Assembly: GCA_963575745.1 (NCBI GenBank)
Contig: CAUYUJ010001370.1
Location: 88,501 to 152,500, forward strand
Direction of reading: 5' to 3'
Length of the DNA: 64,000 bases
Origin: Prorocentrum cordatum
Taxonomy: Eukaryota; Sar; Dinophyceae; Prorocentrales; Prorocentraceae
Below, one piece after another: positions 27,433 to 38,544 of the stretch (position 1 is its first letter; the number at the start of each line of letters is the position of its first letter). A model generated the notes under the pieces. That model saw only the letters and a list, made by a program, of their open reading frames with translations. It made no database searches and had not been told where the DNA came from. A program made the translations under genes and the position numbers.

Positions 27433-27474
27433 CGTAGTAGTAGTAGAAGAAGTAGTAGTAGTAGTAGTAGTAGC

Positions 27475-27505
<31 letters not shown>

Positions 27506-27535
27506 ATCGTAGTAGTAGTAGTAGTAGTAGTAGTC

Positions 27536-27575
<40 letters not shown>

Positions 27576-27600
27576 TAGTAGTAGTAGTAGTAATTATAAT
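26045..27600 (+). repeat. Large (GTA)n microsatellite, right tract
   Basis: About 1.55 kb of GTA triplets with interspersed GTC, GCA, GTG and ATA variants. Long open frames here encode poly-Val, poly-Ser or poly-Thr and are not genes. With the left tract at 7533-8800 it probably formed one microsatellite before the intervening elements inserted. Confidence 0.97.
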
Positions 27601-27774
27601 AATAGAATTCATAATAAGAACAGTAGTAGGCAGCTGGTGAGCATGTGATTACGTCATCGGAAAAGCTACGTGAGGATGGGGTTCTGCGGGGGGCGCACTG
27701 GACCACCAAAGGAACCAACGCTTTCGCCACCCGTGGACCAGGGGAGATCGTGCGAGCTCCTGCGAGGCGGAAGG

Positions 27775-27995
27775 GGATGAGGAGGAGGAAGAGCAGGAGG
27801 AGGAGGAAGAGGAGGAGGAGGAGGAGGAGTGGAGATGGAGGGAAGGAGGAGAGAGGAGAAGGAAGAAGGAATGAGAAAGGAAGAGGAGGATGAGGAGGCG
27901 GAGGGGAAGAGGAAAGAGTTGGAGGAGGGAGGAGTTGGAGGAGGGAGGAGGTGGAGGAAGGAGGAGTTGGAGAGCTGTCAGAAGAGCCACTTCCG
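27775..27995 (+). repeat. Purine-rich GAG/GGA tract
   Basis: Degenerate GAGGAG repeats with GAAG interruptions fill most of this stretch. Frames read as Arg/Glu-rich or Ser/Leu-rich low complexity. Confidence 0.85.
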
Positions 27996-28250
27996 CCGCG
28001 GCACGCGGGCTCTCGCAGGCTGCAGCCTCTGGGCGGCGCTGGCCCGAGGCACGGGGTGCGGGGCCTCGCAGGGCGAGCACACGTCGGAGCAGAGCTTCCA
28101 GATTGGCGCCCTGACTCTGCATTCCATCAATCGGCGGTGAGCCCGGGGCGAGGCGAGGCGAGGCGCCGGTCAGTCGTCCCGAGGGGGGCGGCCCTACGAG
28201 AGCCCGGCGGTGGCGCCGGGGCGCCGAGAAAGAAGTGCACAGCGAGGGGG
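27996..28250. other. GC-rich spacer between purine tracts
   Basis: No gene or repeat family recognised. Short frames on both strands are compositional. Confidence 0.35.
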
Positions 28251-28315
28251 AAGGAGGGAGGAGGAGGAGGAGGAGGAAGAGGAGGAGGAGAAGGAGGAGG
28301 AGTAGGAGGAGGACC
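28251..28315 (+). repeat. (GAG)n tract bordering dispersed repeat DR-A, copy 1
   Basis: Near-perfect GAG/GGA triplets end at ACCAGTGTAAACC, the same boundary seen inverted at 58255-58268. Confidence 0.85.
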
Positions 28316-29290
28316 AGTGTAAACCAAAGAGGGTTCAACGATGTTGGAATAAACCCTCCCTCCAAGCTCCCTCTTCACAGGCCCCTACAACGGCTCATTT
28401 TTACTGAGGGAACTGCCTTGTTGGAGGACAACTGCTTGAAGACCCTGAAGCATGCCAGCCAAAACATTGTTCTCGGGATTCCAACGCCACGGATGACCCT
28501 GACTGTTGCGTCTTGACGATCCTGAATCGCGCCAGAACGCCATTTTGGGGACTTGAACAATGCGAACCAACATAACTTGTGCATCCTCATAAGCCTGAAT
28601 CCGTCCAAAACACCTATGCTGGCTCGTTGATCATGGGAACCCGTGAAACTCTTGGAATTTGTTAGGGCGAATGTGCGCGGCGCTAAAGCAAGAGCCAAAC
28701 TTAGAAAATGAACCGCCCTCAATCAGTGAAGCTCTTGCAAAAAAAAACCAATGTGCACGGCGCTAAGGCGATAGCCACATTTTGAAAACGACTCGCGCTG
28801 AGGCGACAACCACATTTTGAAAACCAATCGCTCTCGACCCGTGAAACTCTTGCACATGTTTAAAACGAATGTGCGCGGCGCCAAGGCGAGAGCCACATGT
28901 TGTAGAGAAACCGCCCTCGATCCGCGAAACTCTTGCACATTTGTATTACGAATGTGCGCGGCGCTCAGGCGAGAGCCACATGTTGTAAAAGAACCGCCCT
29001 CACTCCGCGGAAGTCTAGCACATGTTTAAGACCAGTGTGCGCGGCACCAGAGCGAGAGCCACATTGTGAAAACGACTCGCACTCCATCCGTGAAGCTCTT
29101 GCACTTCCTTTAATACGAATGTGCGCGGCGCTCAGGCGAAGAGCCGCACTTTGGAAACGACCCGGCCTTCGTCCGTGGAACCGTTGCCGATGTTTCATCA
29201 CCAGAGCCATACATAGCGAGGAGGTCTCAAGCGAAACGCCCGGCCCGCCCTGAAAACTGGCCTCGGGGTTCGACAGGGAGAAGTTATTTG
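28316..29290 (-). repeat. Dispersed repeat DR-A, copy 1 (about 1 kb, with about 88-bp internal units)
   Basis: The segment 28310-28560 is the reverse complement of 58010-58268 with scattered changes. From 28680 to 29200 about six diverged units of 85-90 bp follow, each with GTGCGCGGCGCTAAGGCGAGAG or a close variant and a CTCTTGCACAT block. The outer part (CCGGGCGTTTCGCTTGAG on the minus strand) also matches copy 2. (GAG)n tracts border both ends. No coding capacity is evident. Confidence 0.8.
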
Positions 29291-29299
29291 CAAGGAAAA

Positions 29300-29415
29300 A
29301 GAATGGAGGAGGAGGAGGAGGAGGAGGAGGAGGAGGAGGAGAAGGGAGGAGGAGGAGGAGGAGGAGGAGGAGGAGGAAGAGGAGGAGAAGGGAGGAGGAG
29401 GAGGAGGAAGAGGGG
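29300..29415 (+). repeat. (GAG)n tract
   Basis: Near-perfect GAG triplets with a few GAA and GGA changes, ending in a G run. Confidence 0.95.
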
Positions 29416-29589
29416 GGGACCCACCGGACATGCTTCCTTGTCCGTCGAACCCCGGGGCCCGTGGAGGGCCCCGAGACCCCGAGAAGGGCAAGAAACCTCG
29501 GGATCCGTTTCCCTCAGGACCCGCTTCCCCCCCGAGTCGAGCTTCGGGGGGTCTCCGTCACCACGGGCGGACGCGGCTCGGAATAGGAA

Positions 29590-29745
29590 GGCACCAACTA
29601 TACACCAACACCGATCCTGGCCAGGATCACCCTGGGCCCAGGATCGGTGTATACGCCCTCCTGCCTTGGGCAAGAAGGCATATACACCGATCATGGGCCC
29701 AGGGTGATCCTGGGCCAGGATCGGTGTTGGTGTATAGTTGGTGCC
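29590..29745. mobile_element. Palindromic miniature element (156 bp)
   Basis: The left arm starts GGCACCAACTATACACCAAC and the right arm is its inverted copy. The arms are about 69 nt with three or four differences, one of them a one-base indel. Each arm contains GGGCCCA and GATCGGTGTATA. No target duplication could be assigned. Confidence 0.8.
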
Positions 29746-30038
29746 CTCCGATCGGAAAGCTGGCCGGGGTGGCAGAACCCCGTGAAGGGCCGGCGGAGCG
29801 GCCTTGAGCTCTGCCTCGGCGGCGCGCAGAGAGGAAGGGGGGCAGCGCTTCGGGAGGTCTCCGTCGCCGCGGGCGGCCGCGACTCGGAAGAAGCTGGCCG
29901 GGCCGGGCCCCGCGTGTGAGGGGCTGGTTGAGCGGCTCTGAGCGGATCTTGTGGCCAGGGCAGGGGCCCGAGGTCTCGGGGGAGGGCTCTACAAGTCAGG
30001 GGTCGAACAAAACAACGTTCTGCGTTTTCGTATCCTTT
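29746..30038. other. GC-rich spacer
   Basis: Nothing assignable on either strand. Confidence 0.35.
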
Positions 30039-30246
30039 TCGCTCTAGTCGGCGGCGAGCCCGGGGGGGAAGTGAGAGGGGGCGGGCCTTCGCAGAAGGCT
30101 CTGAAGTCCCGCGGCCTTCTGAGAAGGCTCCTGAGCCTTCCCCGGAGACGCAGAACACCTCCCAGAAGGCGCGAGGGCTTCTCAGAAATTCCGCTGCCTT
30201 CTGAGAAGGCCATCTCCTTCTCACTTCCCCCCTCGCTCGCCGCCGA
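30039..30246. mobile_element. Inverted-repeat element with GCCTTCTGAGAAGGC hairpins
   Basis: The outer arms GGCGGCGAGCCCGGGGGGGA and its inverted partner TCCCCCCTCGCTCGCCGCC enclose several short hairpins (GCCTTCTGAGAAGGC near 30112 and 30190; CCTTCGCAGAAGG near 30090). A diverged relative lies at about 56327-56567. Confidence 0.65.
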
Positions 30247-30955
30247 TCTGGGGCGTTCTAGAACGAAAGCGGTCCGACGGACTGCCCCCAAACGGCGTCG
30301 TGGCCTAAACCCGAGTGCGTGATTGGCCTATGGTGAGCCCAGAACGAATGTTAAAACAGTGTTGAGGCGTGAATCCGAACGCGTGATTGGCCGATGGTGA
30401 GAATGAGAGCAACACGTAGACAAAGAGAAAACGATCGCGATCCACCAGATCACCAAAACAACATTGTAGTCAACGCAACGCCTGCCAGAAGTTCCAAGAA
30501 GGCCGGGGGCGTCTCACAAGGCTAGCTGCCCCGATACGCAACACGCAACACGCAGCGTTCTAACACGGCTCTCGACATGCAGACCGACAACGTAGGCCTG
30601 GCGCGATACGCTCTCCCAGACAAGGGCCAACACGCTGAGCCAACGCGCAACGTATTAACACGGACGTCTTGAGCACTGCACGTGTGGGGGAAACAACAGA
30701 GTGCCCATACCGCTACTCCCCGGACCTTTCCCGGGGTGCGTTCTGACCAGGATTTCGAGGCGCATCCAGCGGTGGCGACGAGAGCCTCCCAGGAGGCCCC
30801 CAAAAAGGGAGAACGAGGCATGGGCAGCGGTATCGGTACGTATCGGAGGTTGGGGGGTGAGACCGCAGTGGAACGGAGACCCCCAACCGGGAAATCGTTT
30901 CGTTTCGTTCGTGTCGTGCGTGCGGGCGAGGCGAGGGCGCGCGAGAGGAATAAAC
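30247..30955. other. Spacer with a short local duplication
   Basis: GTGATTGGCCTATGGTGAG near 30320 and GTGATTGGCCGATGGTGAG near 30384 are direct repeats. The rest shows no recognised feature. Confidence 0.4.
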
Positions 30956-31545
30956 CCGCCGTTGCTAGGGCGAAGTCAAGACAAATGATTCTCCCCCTCC
31001 CGCCCGTCCGACGGTGGCTCACGGTGTCCCGCGGTGTCCCGTGGTGTCCCGTGGCGTCAGCCGTTGCTAGGGCGAAGTCAAGACAAATGATTCTTCCTCG
31101 CCCGCCCGTCCGTCCGTCTGTCCGGCGGTGGCTCGCGGTGTCCCGCGGTGTCCCGTGGTGTCCCGTTGAGTGAGATCGATAGTGAGATCGATAGTGAGAT
31201 CGATAGTGAGATCGATGTGGTGCCCTGAGGTGTCCCGTAGTGTCTCGTTGAGTGATATCGATAGTGGGATCGACAGATGTCCCGTGGTGTCCCGCGGTGT
31301 CCCATGGTGTCCCGTTGAGTGAGATCGATAGTGAGCTCGATGTGGTGTCCCGAGGTGTCCCGTGGTGTACTATGGTGTCCTATGGTGTCCCGTTGAATGA
31401 AATCGATAGTTAGATCGATAATGGGACCGATAGTGAGATCGAGAAGTGTCCCGCGGTGTCCCGAAGTGTCCCCCAAAAAATGAGATCGATAGTGAGATCG
31501 ATAGTGAGATCGACAGGTGACCCGTGGTGCCCCGTGGAGTGAGAC
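30956..31545 (+). repeat. Satellite of GGTGTCCCG and GTGAGATCGATA units with a 100-bp direct duplication
   Basis: CCGTTGCTAGGGCGAAGTCA is present at 30959 and again at 31062, each followed by a CCGCCCGTCCG block and GGTGTCCC repeats. From 31170 to 31515, GTGAGATCGATA and CCCGTGGTGTCCCG units alternate irregularly. The frames look repetitive only because the DNA is. Confidence 0.85.
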
Positions 31546-31979
31546 CCCCCTCTCTCCCCCCCCCCACAACCTCCTGATCACCCGAAGGGTGGTCGTATGG
31601 GCACCTGCTCCTCCCCTGCACGTGCTGCGTCGCAGCGCGTGCCTGCCAGGGCAGCGGAGCTCACACGGACCCGGAGGCCTCCGAGGAGGCTCCCCCCCCC
31701 CCGAAGGGCGGGAGGGCTCCTCGGAGGCCCCCGCGCGCCCTCTCCTCGGGGGAAGAGGCCGGGCCCCCCCGCGCTGGCCCCTTGCGCACGCCGCCGGAGG
31801 TCATGCGACGCACCACCGCCCCCGCCAGCCCATCTAGAGAGGATGCCCAGGAGGACGCCTCGGATGACCTGTCATGCAACCAACTACGGGAGCATGGGCC
31901 AATCATGTGGGCCCAGCTCGTTTACCGTGGATTCCCAGGGGAAAAAGAGACGGAAAACAGAGCGGGCCAAGGAAACTCA
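31546..31979. other. Spacer and probable LINE-1 3' region
   Basis: Bases 31670-31735 form an imperfect hairpin (GGAGGCCTCCGAGGAGG against CTCCTCGGAGG) around a C run. The part adjoining 31980 is downstream of the LINE-1 ORF2 stop and probably its 3' UTR. No poly-A or other clear 3' terminus was found. Confidence 0.4.
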
Positions 31980-34900
31980 TCAAAACAGTTTGATCGGCAG
32001 GCCATTCTTGGGGTTCTTACCCGCCTTGATGGCCTTAGTGGCATGCCGCTGCTTATACAGTGTGGGGGGGTGCTGAGAAGGGCCCAGACAGCAGCCTCCA
32101 AGCTTCGAGTGCCCCGCACGCCCAGCATTAAGCTGGTACGACCCACGCAAAGTGCAAACCATTGCACCAAGATTCGATAGAATACGGTGGCCATCTAACT
32201 CTACGATGTCGTCTGCACACTGCTGCGGAGCCCCCGAAGGACCAGGAACGACAGGGTCTTCGGGTGGGCTGAGCTCCTGCGCTAGACCTAGCGCAACGTT
32301 GACCGCCTCACTCCTGTAAGGCAATGCGCGCTGCAATACAACATCATTGCGAGCCTGGAGCTTTTGTTGCTCTGTGGGCTCACACTTAGCATAATTACTG
32401 GTACCCGCAACGAGTTTCAACAAACTGGCTGGGGTCCGAGCCGTGGCCAAACAAGTCTTGCACTGCCAGACCCCAGGACTGCGGATGACCACCTCATGCA
32501 CACGCAATCCTACATGCTGTACAGGTATCGGGGGGCCACCTAACTTGAGCCTCTCGGGTCTACTGCTGGTGGAGTCCCTGGTGATGAGCTTAGCAGCCGC
32601 CCAGGAGAAGAACTTAGCATTCAACTTCTCTTGACTCAGCCTGGCCTCGAACATTTGGACCGTCGATTTGTGCACAGCATGCATGTTGGCCCCCTCCCTT
32701 GCGAAAAAATCCGCCCACATGTTCCCGAGCAGAAATTCAAACGGGAGGGTGCCGAAGTGTACCTCCAGGTAACTCTCGATCGTGATGTGCGCAGGCGTCC
32801 AGCAAGCTCTGGGCCGACGCTTGTCGTCAGCTGCATGAAAGATGTGCCTCCAGATGTCTGCGTATGTCGAATTCGCATCTTCCTGGTCGTGGTGCTAGGA
32901 GTTCACTTCTGCTGCCAGGCTCTGGAGATCTGTCACCAGTAGGTCCACAGCAGGTAAAAGCCTGAGTGCCATGAGGAAAGCCATTCGCTCCGATCTCCCG
33001 ACCGTTTGTATCGGACCCTCGAGGGGCCCATATGCAGCACGAACAGGTAGCCCGTTGTCCCCCATGACGACGAAAGACCACCCACATCGACGAATCTCAG
33101 GCCACGCAGGGGCCAGCCCCGAACCATCAGAGAAAACCAAAGAGCTCCAGGAACTTCTGTCAGACTCCCAGTCACCCCAGCAGACGTACTGCAACTTGAA
33201 CTCCACATACGGTGGGATGAGAGGGCTCACTGGTATGCCTACTGCCGTGGCAAGACAATCCCAGTCGGGCTCTCCAAGGGCCTTCTGTCCAGGCTCCCTT
33301 AGCATATCATATGTGTACTGCATATCAGTGTTCCAGTCGAGATCGGGCTCCTCAGGCAGGTCATCGTAAAAACTAGGACAGCAAAAGAACTCGTGTCCAA
33401 TGGTCGATTGCTCCGCTGCGCAGTAGATGCAGGCAGGGGGGATCTGGCACCCTTTGGCAGCCAGTCTGGAACGTGACCAAATAGAGCCGGACCACAGTGC
33501 ACGAAGCGCGCCTGCAAAACGTGGGTGCCTGACCACTGCCTTCTTAGCACCAATACATATCCTCATAGCTCTCATCCATACGACCTCATCCCCATAACAT
33601 ACCTCCTTGTGATGTGTAAGTACACGCATGCCTTGCCATCGCTCGATACCTTGCCTGACCAACTCCAGCACGTCCTTGGGACGGAGCTGAAGGAGGTCAA
33701 ACGTGTGACCTAGGTCGCTGAAGATCCCCGTGGCGGAATACATGCCCCATCCTATCCTCCTCAAAGACATCCATACTACAGCAGTGGGCCCCCTTGCCGA
33801 GGTCCAAGAGGCCTTAATCTTTAGCCCCTCATCCACCTTCATCCAGGCCCTCTGCAGTCTCCCAAGGCAAACTCTGTTGTCCCAGACGAAGCTGCAGTAG
33901 GCCTTCAGGGGGTCCATGGTGGCATTGTATATTGGGTCGTACTTGGCGTCAGCCTGCGTAGCCAGATATACAGTGAGAGAAGAAACTGCCGTCGAACGGC
34001 CACATAACATGCCAGCAACCGAGCGTAAACGGGCAAGCTCTTGGTCGCTGACTCCTGATACAGTCGCGCCGTGCGCAGCAGCTGGAAGGAGTCCTGTTCT
34101 CCAGATCGCGGTGACTCTGTTGCCAGCCGCCTTCTGGAGCATAATAAGCCTTGGGAGCCTGTCCTGCAAGCCCTTCATCCTAGCCTTAGCTTGTTTCCTC
34201 ACAGGAACTGGCCCGCTGAGCTCATGCCCAAGATTTCGGACCCACTTCTTGCTTTTGAGGTTGATCCTTGAGGCCAACTTGCGGAACCCCTGGTGCCCCT
34301 TCCTAGTGTTGGAGACCCAGCCAGATTTCTTGACCTGCAGCAGGAGCCCCAACTTGGCCGAATCCTTGACGAAGCTCTGGATCCCCAAGAACAACTCAGC
34401 CGAAGAAGTCCCCGACGGCCCAATCCATTGGAACGTGCTGTCATCCACGAGCGCTCTCGGGGTCACGTTGGGGGCTACCTGGTGCACCTTCATGAGGGCC
34501 CTGTAGGTGAGGATGGTGAGGGGGGTGGTGGCGTGGGTGCAGCCTGCGAGGATGCCCTGGTACACCACCACCTGCTTGCTCCAACATCCAAACGCCTTTA
34601 TAACCCTTGGCTGGGAATACGAGTTGATTAGCATCCATATCAAACGAAGAGGGAACCCCAGGCACCTGGCTTCATCAAGCAATGCAGGGAACAGCACTGT
34701 CTCGAAACACTTCCACATATCGAGAAACACCGTGACTGAACTCTCTCCCAGAGAAGCAGCAATCTCCGCCTCTAGGTTGTGCGCAAACGCGGAATAGCTG
34801 GAAGAGTGTCCCCTCCTGTTGCCCCAAATACAAGGGCTCCCATGCTGAACAATCCATGTTCTTGAAATCGGGCGCCTTGCTCGCGCCCACAAACGTACTA

Positions 34901-37190
34901 AGCTCTCTACTAAAGTGATCAGCCGCGTGCCTCCATCGGGCTTGGCAAGCCTAACCATCTCGTTGACTATTCTCTGTGTCGGCCAGTACAGCATCCGCTC
35001 GCATGCGTGGTCCAGTGTGCAGAGCGCCAACAAGCCAGCATCAGAGAGGAAGAAGAATGCACGAGGGTGCAGCCTCGTCGGCCCAGTGGCCGTCGTCCAA
35101 GAGAACGCGAGAGCTGCCCTGGACAAGTCTTCTGGCCGAAGCGGGGGAAGATCCTCCCATGTATGCGCATCACTAGGTAATGGTGGCTCACGCTGCCCAT
35201 GACAGGACCATACCTCATGCCAGACATCCATTTCCCTGTCGGCCATCTGGTACAGCTGCATTCTGTCAGTGTGCGCCACAGCTGCCTCCAACGCCTTGAC
35301 CTTAGACGTGCGATGCGCAGGGCCTGCGCCTTTCTTGAACGCCATGTCGATCCAAGACTTCCAGCTGTCCTCCACCTTCTTTTTATGCTCCTGGTGAACT
35401 TCATCAGCACGCTCGACTATGCGGTATACCTGCTGCTCGAAGTCGTCTCTCCCTAGCAAGGCGATGCCATCTAGGAAGAATCTCTGAGTCTCCTCATCCA
35501 GGTGACTCCACATGTGGTACTGCTGCCCCACTATCTTGAGCAAGAAGCGATCTGTGTCCACTAGCGAACGAGCCAATCTGTCAATGGGATTCAGTCTCGC
35601 TGATGCTCGCTGCCTCCTGGACTGCGTTCTGCCAGGATTCCCTGGATCCTCACGTGGCCTCGAGGCTGGCGCAGTCGTCGCGGTCGCCGTCGTAGTACCC
35701 GTAGGCCCTCTACCAGGGGCAGAGACATCACTGGTCGCAGTTGCAGTACACGGCGCCATCAGCCCTCCAGCGATACCACCGCACGGGGTCACTGAGCTGA
35801 GAGCCGCGGACATGCGCGGATCAGCAGAGGACACGCGCCGCGGGGCAGTCTCGTCCTTCATAGGGCGTAAGCTGCATGACCCACTCGTAGGTGCCCTCTG
35901 TGATCTCGATCTGCTGGTGACCGTCATCCAGTTGTCGTCTGCCTCTGATTCCTCTCTCATAGGAGCTGCAGCTGCAGGCGCCAAGGATGGCTGTCGGCTG
36001 GTCCAGGGCGAGCTGTAATTAGGAAGGTGAAATTCGCCCGCACGCCTATCATCACGCACAGCTTCCTGCACCAATTTGATCCAGAAGGCTCGCACTCTCA
36101 TGAGATGTTTCGCCCATCTGGCCGCAGCCAGCCAAGCTAAGGCGTTCGGCCCAAGGCCTCCCGCCTCACGCTTGGGGGTCCAGTGTGCTTCGACAAACTT
36201 GGTGTCCCTCGGGCCCGCTCTGCCCCTGTACGGAGCAGCCTCATCATCAACCACGTCGTATATGTTGAGTATCTCAAATTCCACTCCAGTAATAACTGCG
36301 CCCCAAGCCACCTTGAGCGCGTCGTCGTCATGAGCACGTAGAATGGTGTCCATCACATGATCCCAGTTCATAGGATAACGCGAACAACCTTGCTTGGGTA
36401 GCTTTGGTAACTGCTTGGGCTCAACAGGGACCCTTAGCCAGATCTTCTTGGGCTCAGCACGAATCGAAAGAACAACGGGTGCATGCGTGGGTAACCCTGC
36501 AGCCGCCAACACATATGGTGGCTCAATGATTGCGGCCAACTTGGAGTGAACCATAAAGTAATCATAAATCTTGCCCTCAGCCGAGTTGGTGGTGCGACAT
36601 GTGACTTGCGAAGGTACCATCATCAATGCATTCGTCTGCGCCACCCACTCCTGTGCTCCAATCAAATCCGCACTCATATTAAAGTCACCTCCAATGACCC
36701 AGGGCCGATTTGCTGCATTGAGGCGGCCTACGTGTTGCGCCACCTTGTGTAGGATCATAAGGTTGTAGTCATTCAGGTCCACGGAGTCCTGCAAGTAGAG
36801 GGATATGACAACTAACCCACTCTTGAGGCCCCAGTTGACCTGGGCTGCCACAGCCCGAGAGGGCACAATCTCAGGGTCTTTGGGCAGTGGTGGCGCCGTG
36901 ATCGTGATAAAACTCGGCGTGATCACTGCAACCCCCGCTGAGAGCCCGTCAGCTGCCGTGCGCTTGGCCGCCGAGAAGATGCCGTGGTAGCCCGTGCACT
37001 TCAGCTTGTACTGCAGGCTGGGCAACATTGATCCATCTGACTTGTGCTCTTGAACCAATATCACCGCATCTGTGGCCTGCTCCGCATATCGTAGCAAGGG
37101 GCCAGCTGCATCAGTATTGACCGTGACAATCTGACCCTTGATCTTAGAATCGGAATACGTCATCTTAACCAGTAAAGTGAACATCATCAT
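31980..37190 (-). CDS. LINE-1 ORF2: AP endonuclease, reverse transcriptase, RNase H, with one in-frame TAG
   Basis: ORF2 starts at the first of three consecutive ATGs, 22 bases after the ORF1 stop. The frame has 1737 codons and is interrupted once, by TAG at codon 1432 (32897-32895). Endonuclease motifs: LVQEHK (Glu near 46), GGDFNM (D169), IYDYF (about 205) and THAP (about 235, in place of SDH). RT motifs: FLDMWKCFE (D824), GILAGCTHATTPL (about 880) and ALVDDS (D916-D917). A C-x2-C...H-x4-C-like motif (ACIYC...GHEFFCC) follows. RNase H: D1355 in FSDGSG, Glu in RSERMAF and Asp in VTDLQS lie before the TAG; WTPAHI and NMWADFFA (the His and final Asp region) lie after it. The open frame upstream of 37190 to 38081 has shadow composition and overlaps ORF1. 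The TAG makes this a recently inactivated copy unless it is read through. Confidence 0.9.
32895..32897 (-). other. In-frame TAG splitting the LINE-1 RNase H domain
   Basis: The residues on both sides belong to the same RNase H fold in the same phase, and the frame continues for 305 codons to 31980. The next codon is CAC. No obvious 3' stem comparable with the one in the copia element was noticed. Confidence 0.85.
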
Positions 37191-37212
37191 GGCGTGGACT
37201 GGCCTCCTTGGC

Positions 37213-38350
37213 CTAGTAGGCCTGGAAGCCTGGCCCTTTCCTCTGCTTGGCACGCTGCTCCAGCTTGCAGAGTCGATTGGCCGCGTCACGCATCTCCTCC
37301 AGAGTCGTGGGCACCTCCTGACCCGCCTCCGCCAGGTAAGGCCGCAATACATCTTCGGTTGCCTCCCTGATAGGTACCAGAGGAGCTTCGTCATCAGCAA
37401 GTGACTCATTGTCCAGCATCTCAGGAACTGCATGGTGTCGAGTCGCTCCCACTGGTTGCAACCGAGCATTCGTGATAATCTGAGGCAGTGCTTGAGCCAC
37501 TCCGTGCGCGATGGCGTCAGTCCTGTCACCAGCTCCAAGTGCTCGCAACACCTCACCCAACTTGGTTGTGTCAAGGCCCAGAGCATGAACAGTCTGCCCA
37601 GCATCCCCGTCGTCATTAGGCACTGGTGGGACATAGCTCTGGCGCGCCAAATCAGCGTGCTGGGTCTGGAGTTCGAGCAGTTTGGCCTTCTTGTCCAGCA
37701 CCTTCTGCTCAGCCTGCACCAGCACATCCTGTAGCTCCTTGATGACGGCCTTTTGGTCGTCAACATCCTTCTCCGCCTTTGCAATCTGCTTGCCCATAGC
37801 CTCGATTTGTTTGCCAACAACGAACATGCGCGAGGCTGCAGGCTTGTGCTTGTTAATTTCATCCTGGAGCTCGCTGCGTTCTTTGGTGAGCGTCTCCTTG
37901 AGGACTGCCCACGCTGCGCCAACACCTTTGCTGGCAACTGCGATCTCCTTATCCAACTCCAAAATACGTGCACGAAACTTGCCTTCATCGAAATCATTTG
38001 CCATAGCCTTAGGCTCCGACACATCCATGGCATCAGGCGCTGGCACGTGCTTGGCCTGGATCTGCTTCTCGAGCTTGGCAATCGTATCCTGCGCCCAGCC
38101 GCAGCTGCTTAGCGACCTCCCACGGTGCCGAGCTAGCGCTAGCGGCCTTCTTGCCACCAGCCTTGAGACCTCCAGCGTGCACACTCGAGTCTGCGGTGGA
38201 CAGCTTGTAGGCCTTGAAACAACTGCTCTTGGGCCGCCTGCACGAGAAGCATGATGTACGGTCAGCCTTATTGAAGTAAGGTTCACCCGTGCGCTCGTGG
38301 ATGCAGGTCTTGCACAGCCAAGTCTTGTCGGCGACTGGGCGCGGCACCAT
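37213..38350 (-). pseudogene. LINE-1 ORF1: zinc-ribbon and coiled-coil RNA-binding protein, frameshifted
   Basis: The N-terminal part is read in one frame from the Met at 38350: a zinc ribbon (CKTC ... CFSC, with a further Cys) of the kind seen at the start of dinoflagellate LINE ORF1 proteins. Near 38094-38096 a GGG run carries one base too many, and the protein continues in another frame with a long coiled coil (AQDTIAKLEKQ onward, about 38090-37680), a linker and an acidic C-terminal part ending in GFQAY. Joining the frames by one base gives a continuous heptad pattern, which supports a single-base insertion or a sequencing error. ORF1 proteins of LINEs bind the element RNA as multimers. 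The stop at 37215-37213 is 22 bases before ORF2. Confidence 0.75.
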
Positions 38351-38499
38351 CCTGCCGATACAAAGCGCACGAGGATCAGGAATACGATGCACGAGGCTGG
38401 GCAGCCCCGAGCAAGGAAGGATGCGAGAGACGCGCCGAGGTGGGGCGGACCACCTCGGCGCTCGCCCTGGGGCTGACCAGGGGAAGGACTGCAAACTGG

Positions 38500-38517
38500 C
38501 CGCGGACTAGCGGTATC
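38500..38517 (-). promoter_or_regulatory. Conserved 18-mer in the LINE 5' leader, copy in LINE-1
   Basis: GATACCGCTAGTCCGCGG on the minus strand, about 50 bases from the 5' end of the spliced leader. LINE-3 has the same 18-mer with one change at the same distance (56112-56129). It may be an internal promoter or a packaging/RT recognition element; this is inferred. Confidence 0.6.
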
Positions 38518-38544
38518 CACTTGTTCCCCTGCGGAACTAAGCAT

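Noticed and set aside
27649-28365. 238-codon minus-strand ORF with a GGFIPTSL start, similar to one at 58204
   Set aside because: Both are the DR-A boundary read into a CTC tract; beyond the short shared start the protein is low complexity.
37191-38081. Upstream 297 codons of the long minus-strand frame that contains LINE-1 ORF2
   Set aside because: Composition (Arg, Ser, Trp, Cys, Leu-rich) is that of a shadow of ORF1 in another frame; ORF2 is taken to start at the ATG triplet at 37190.
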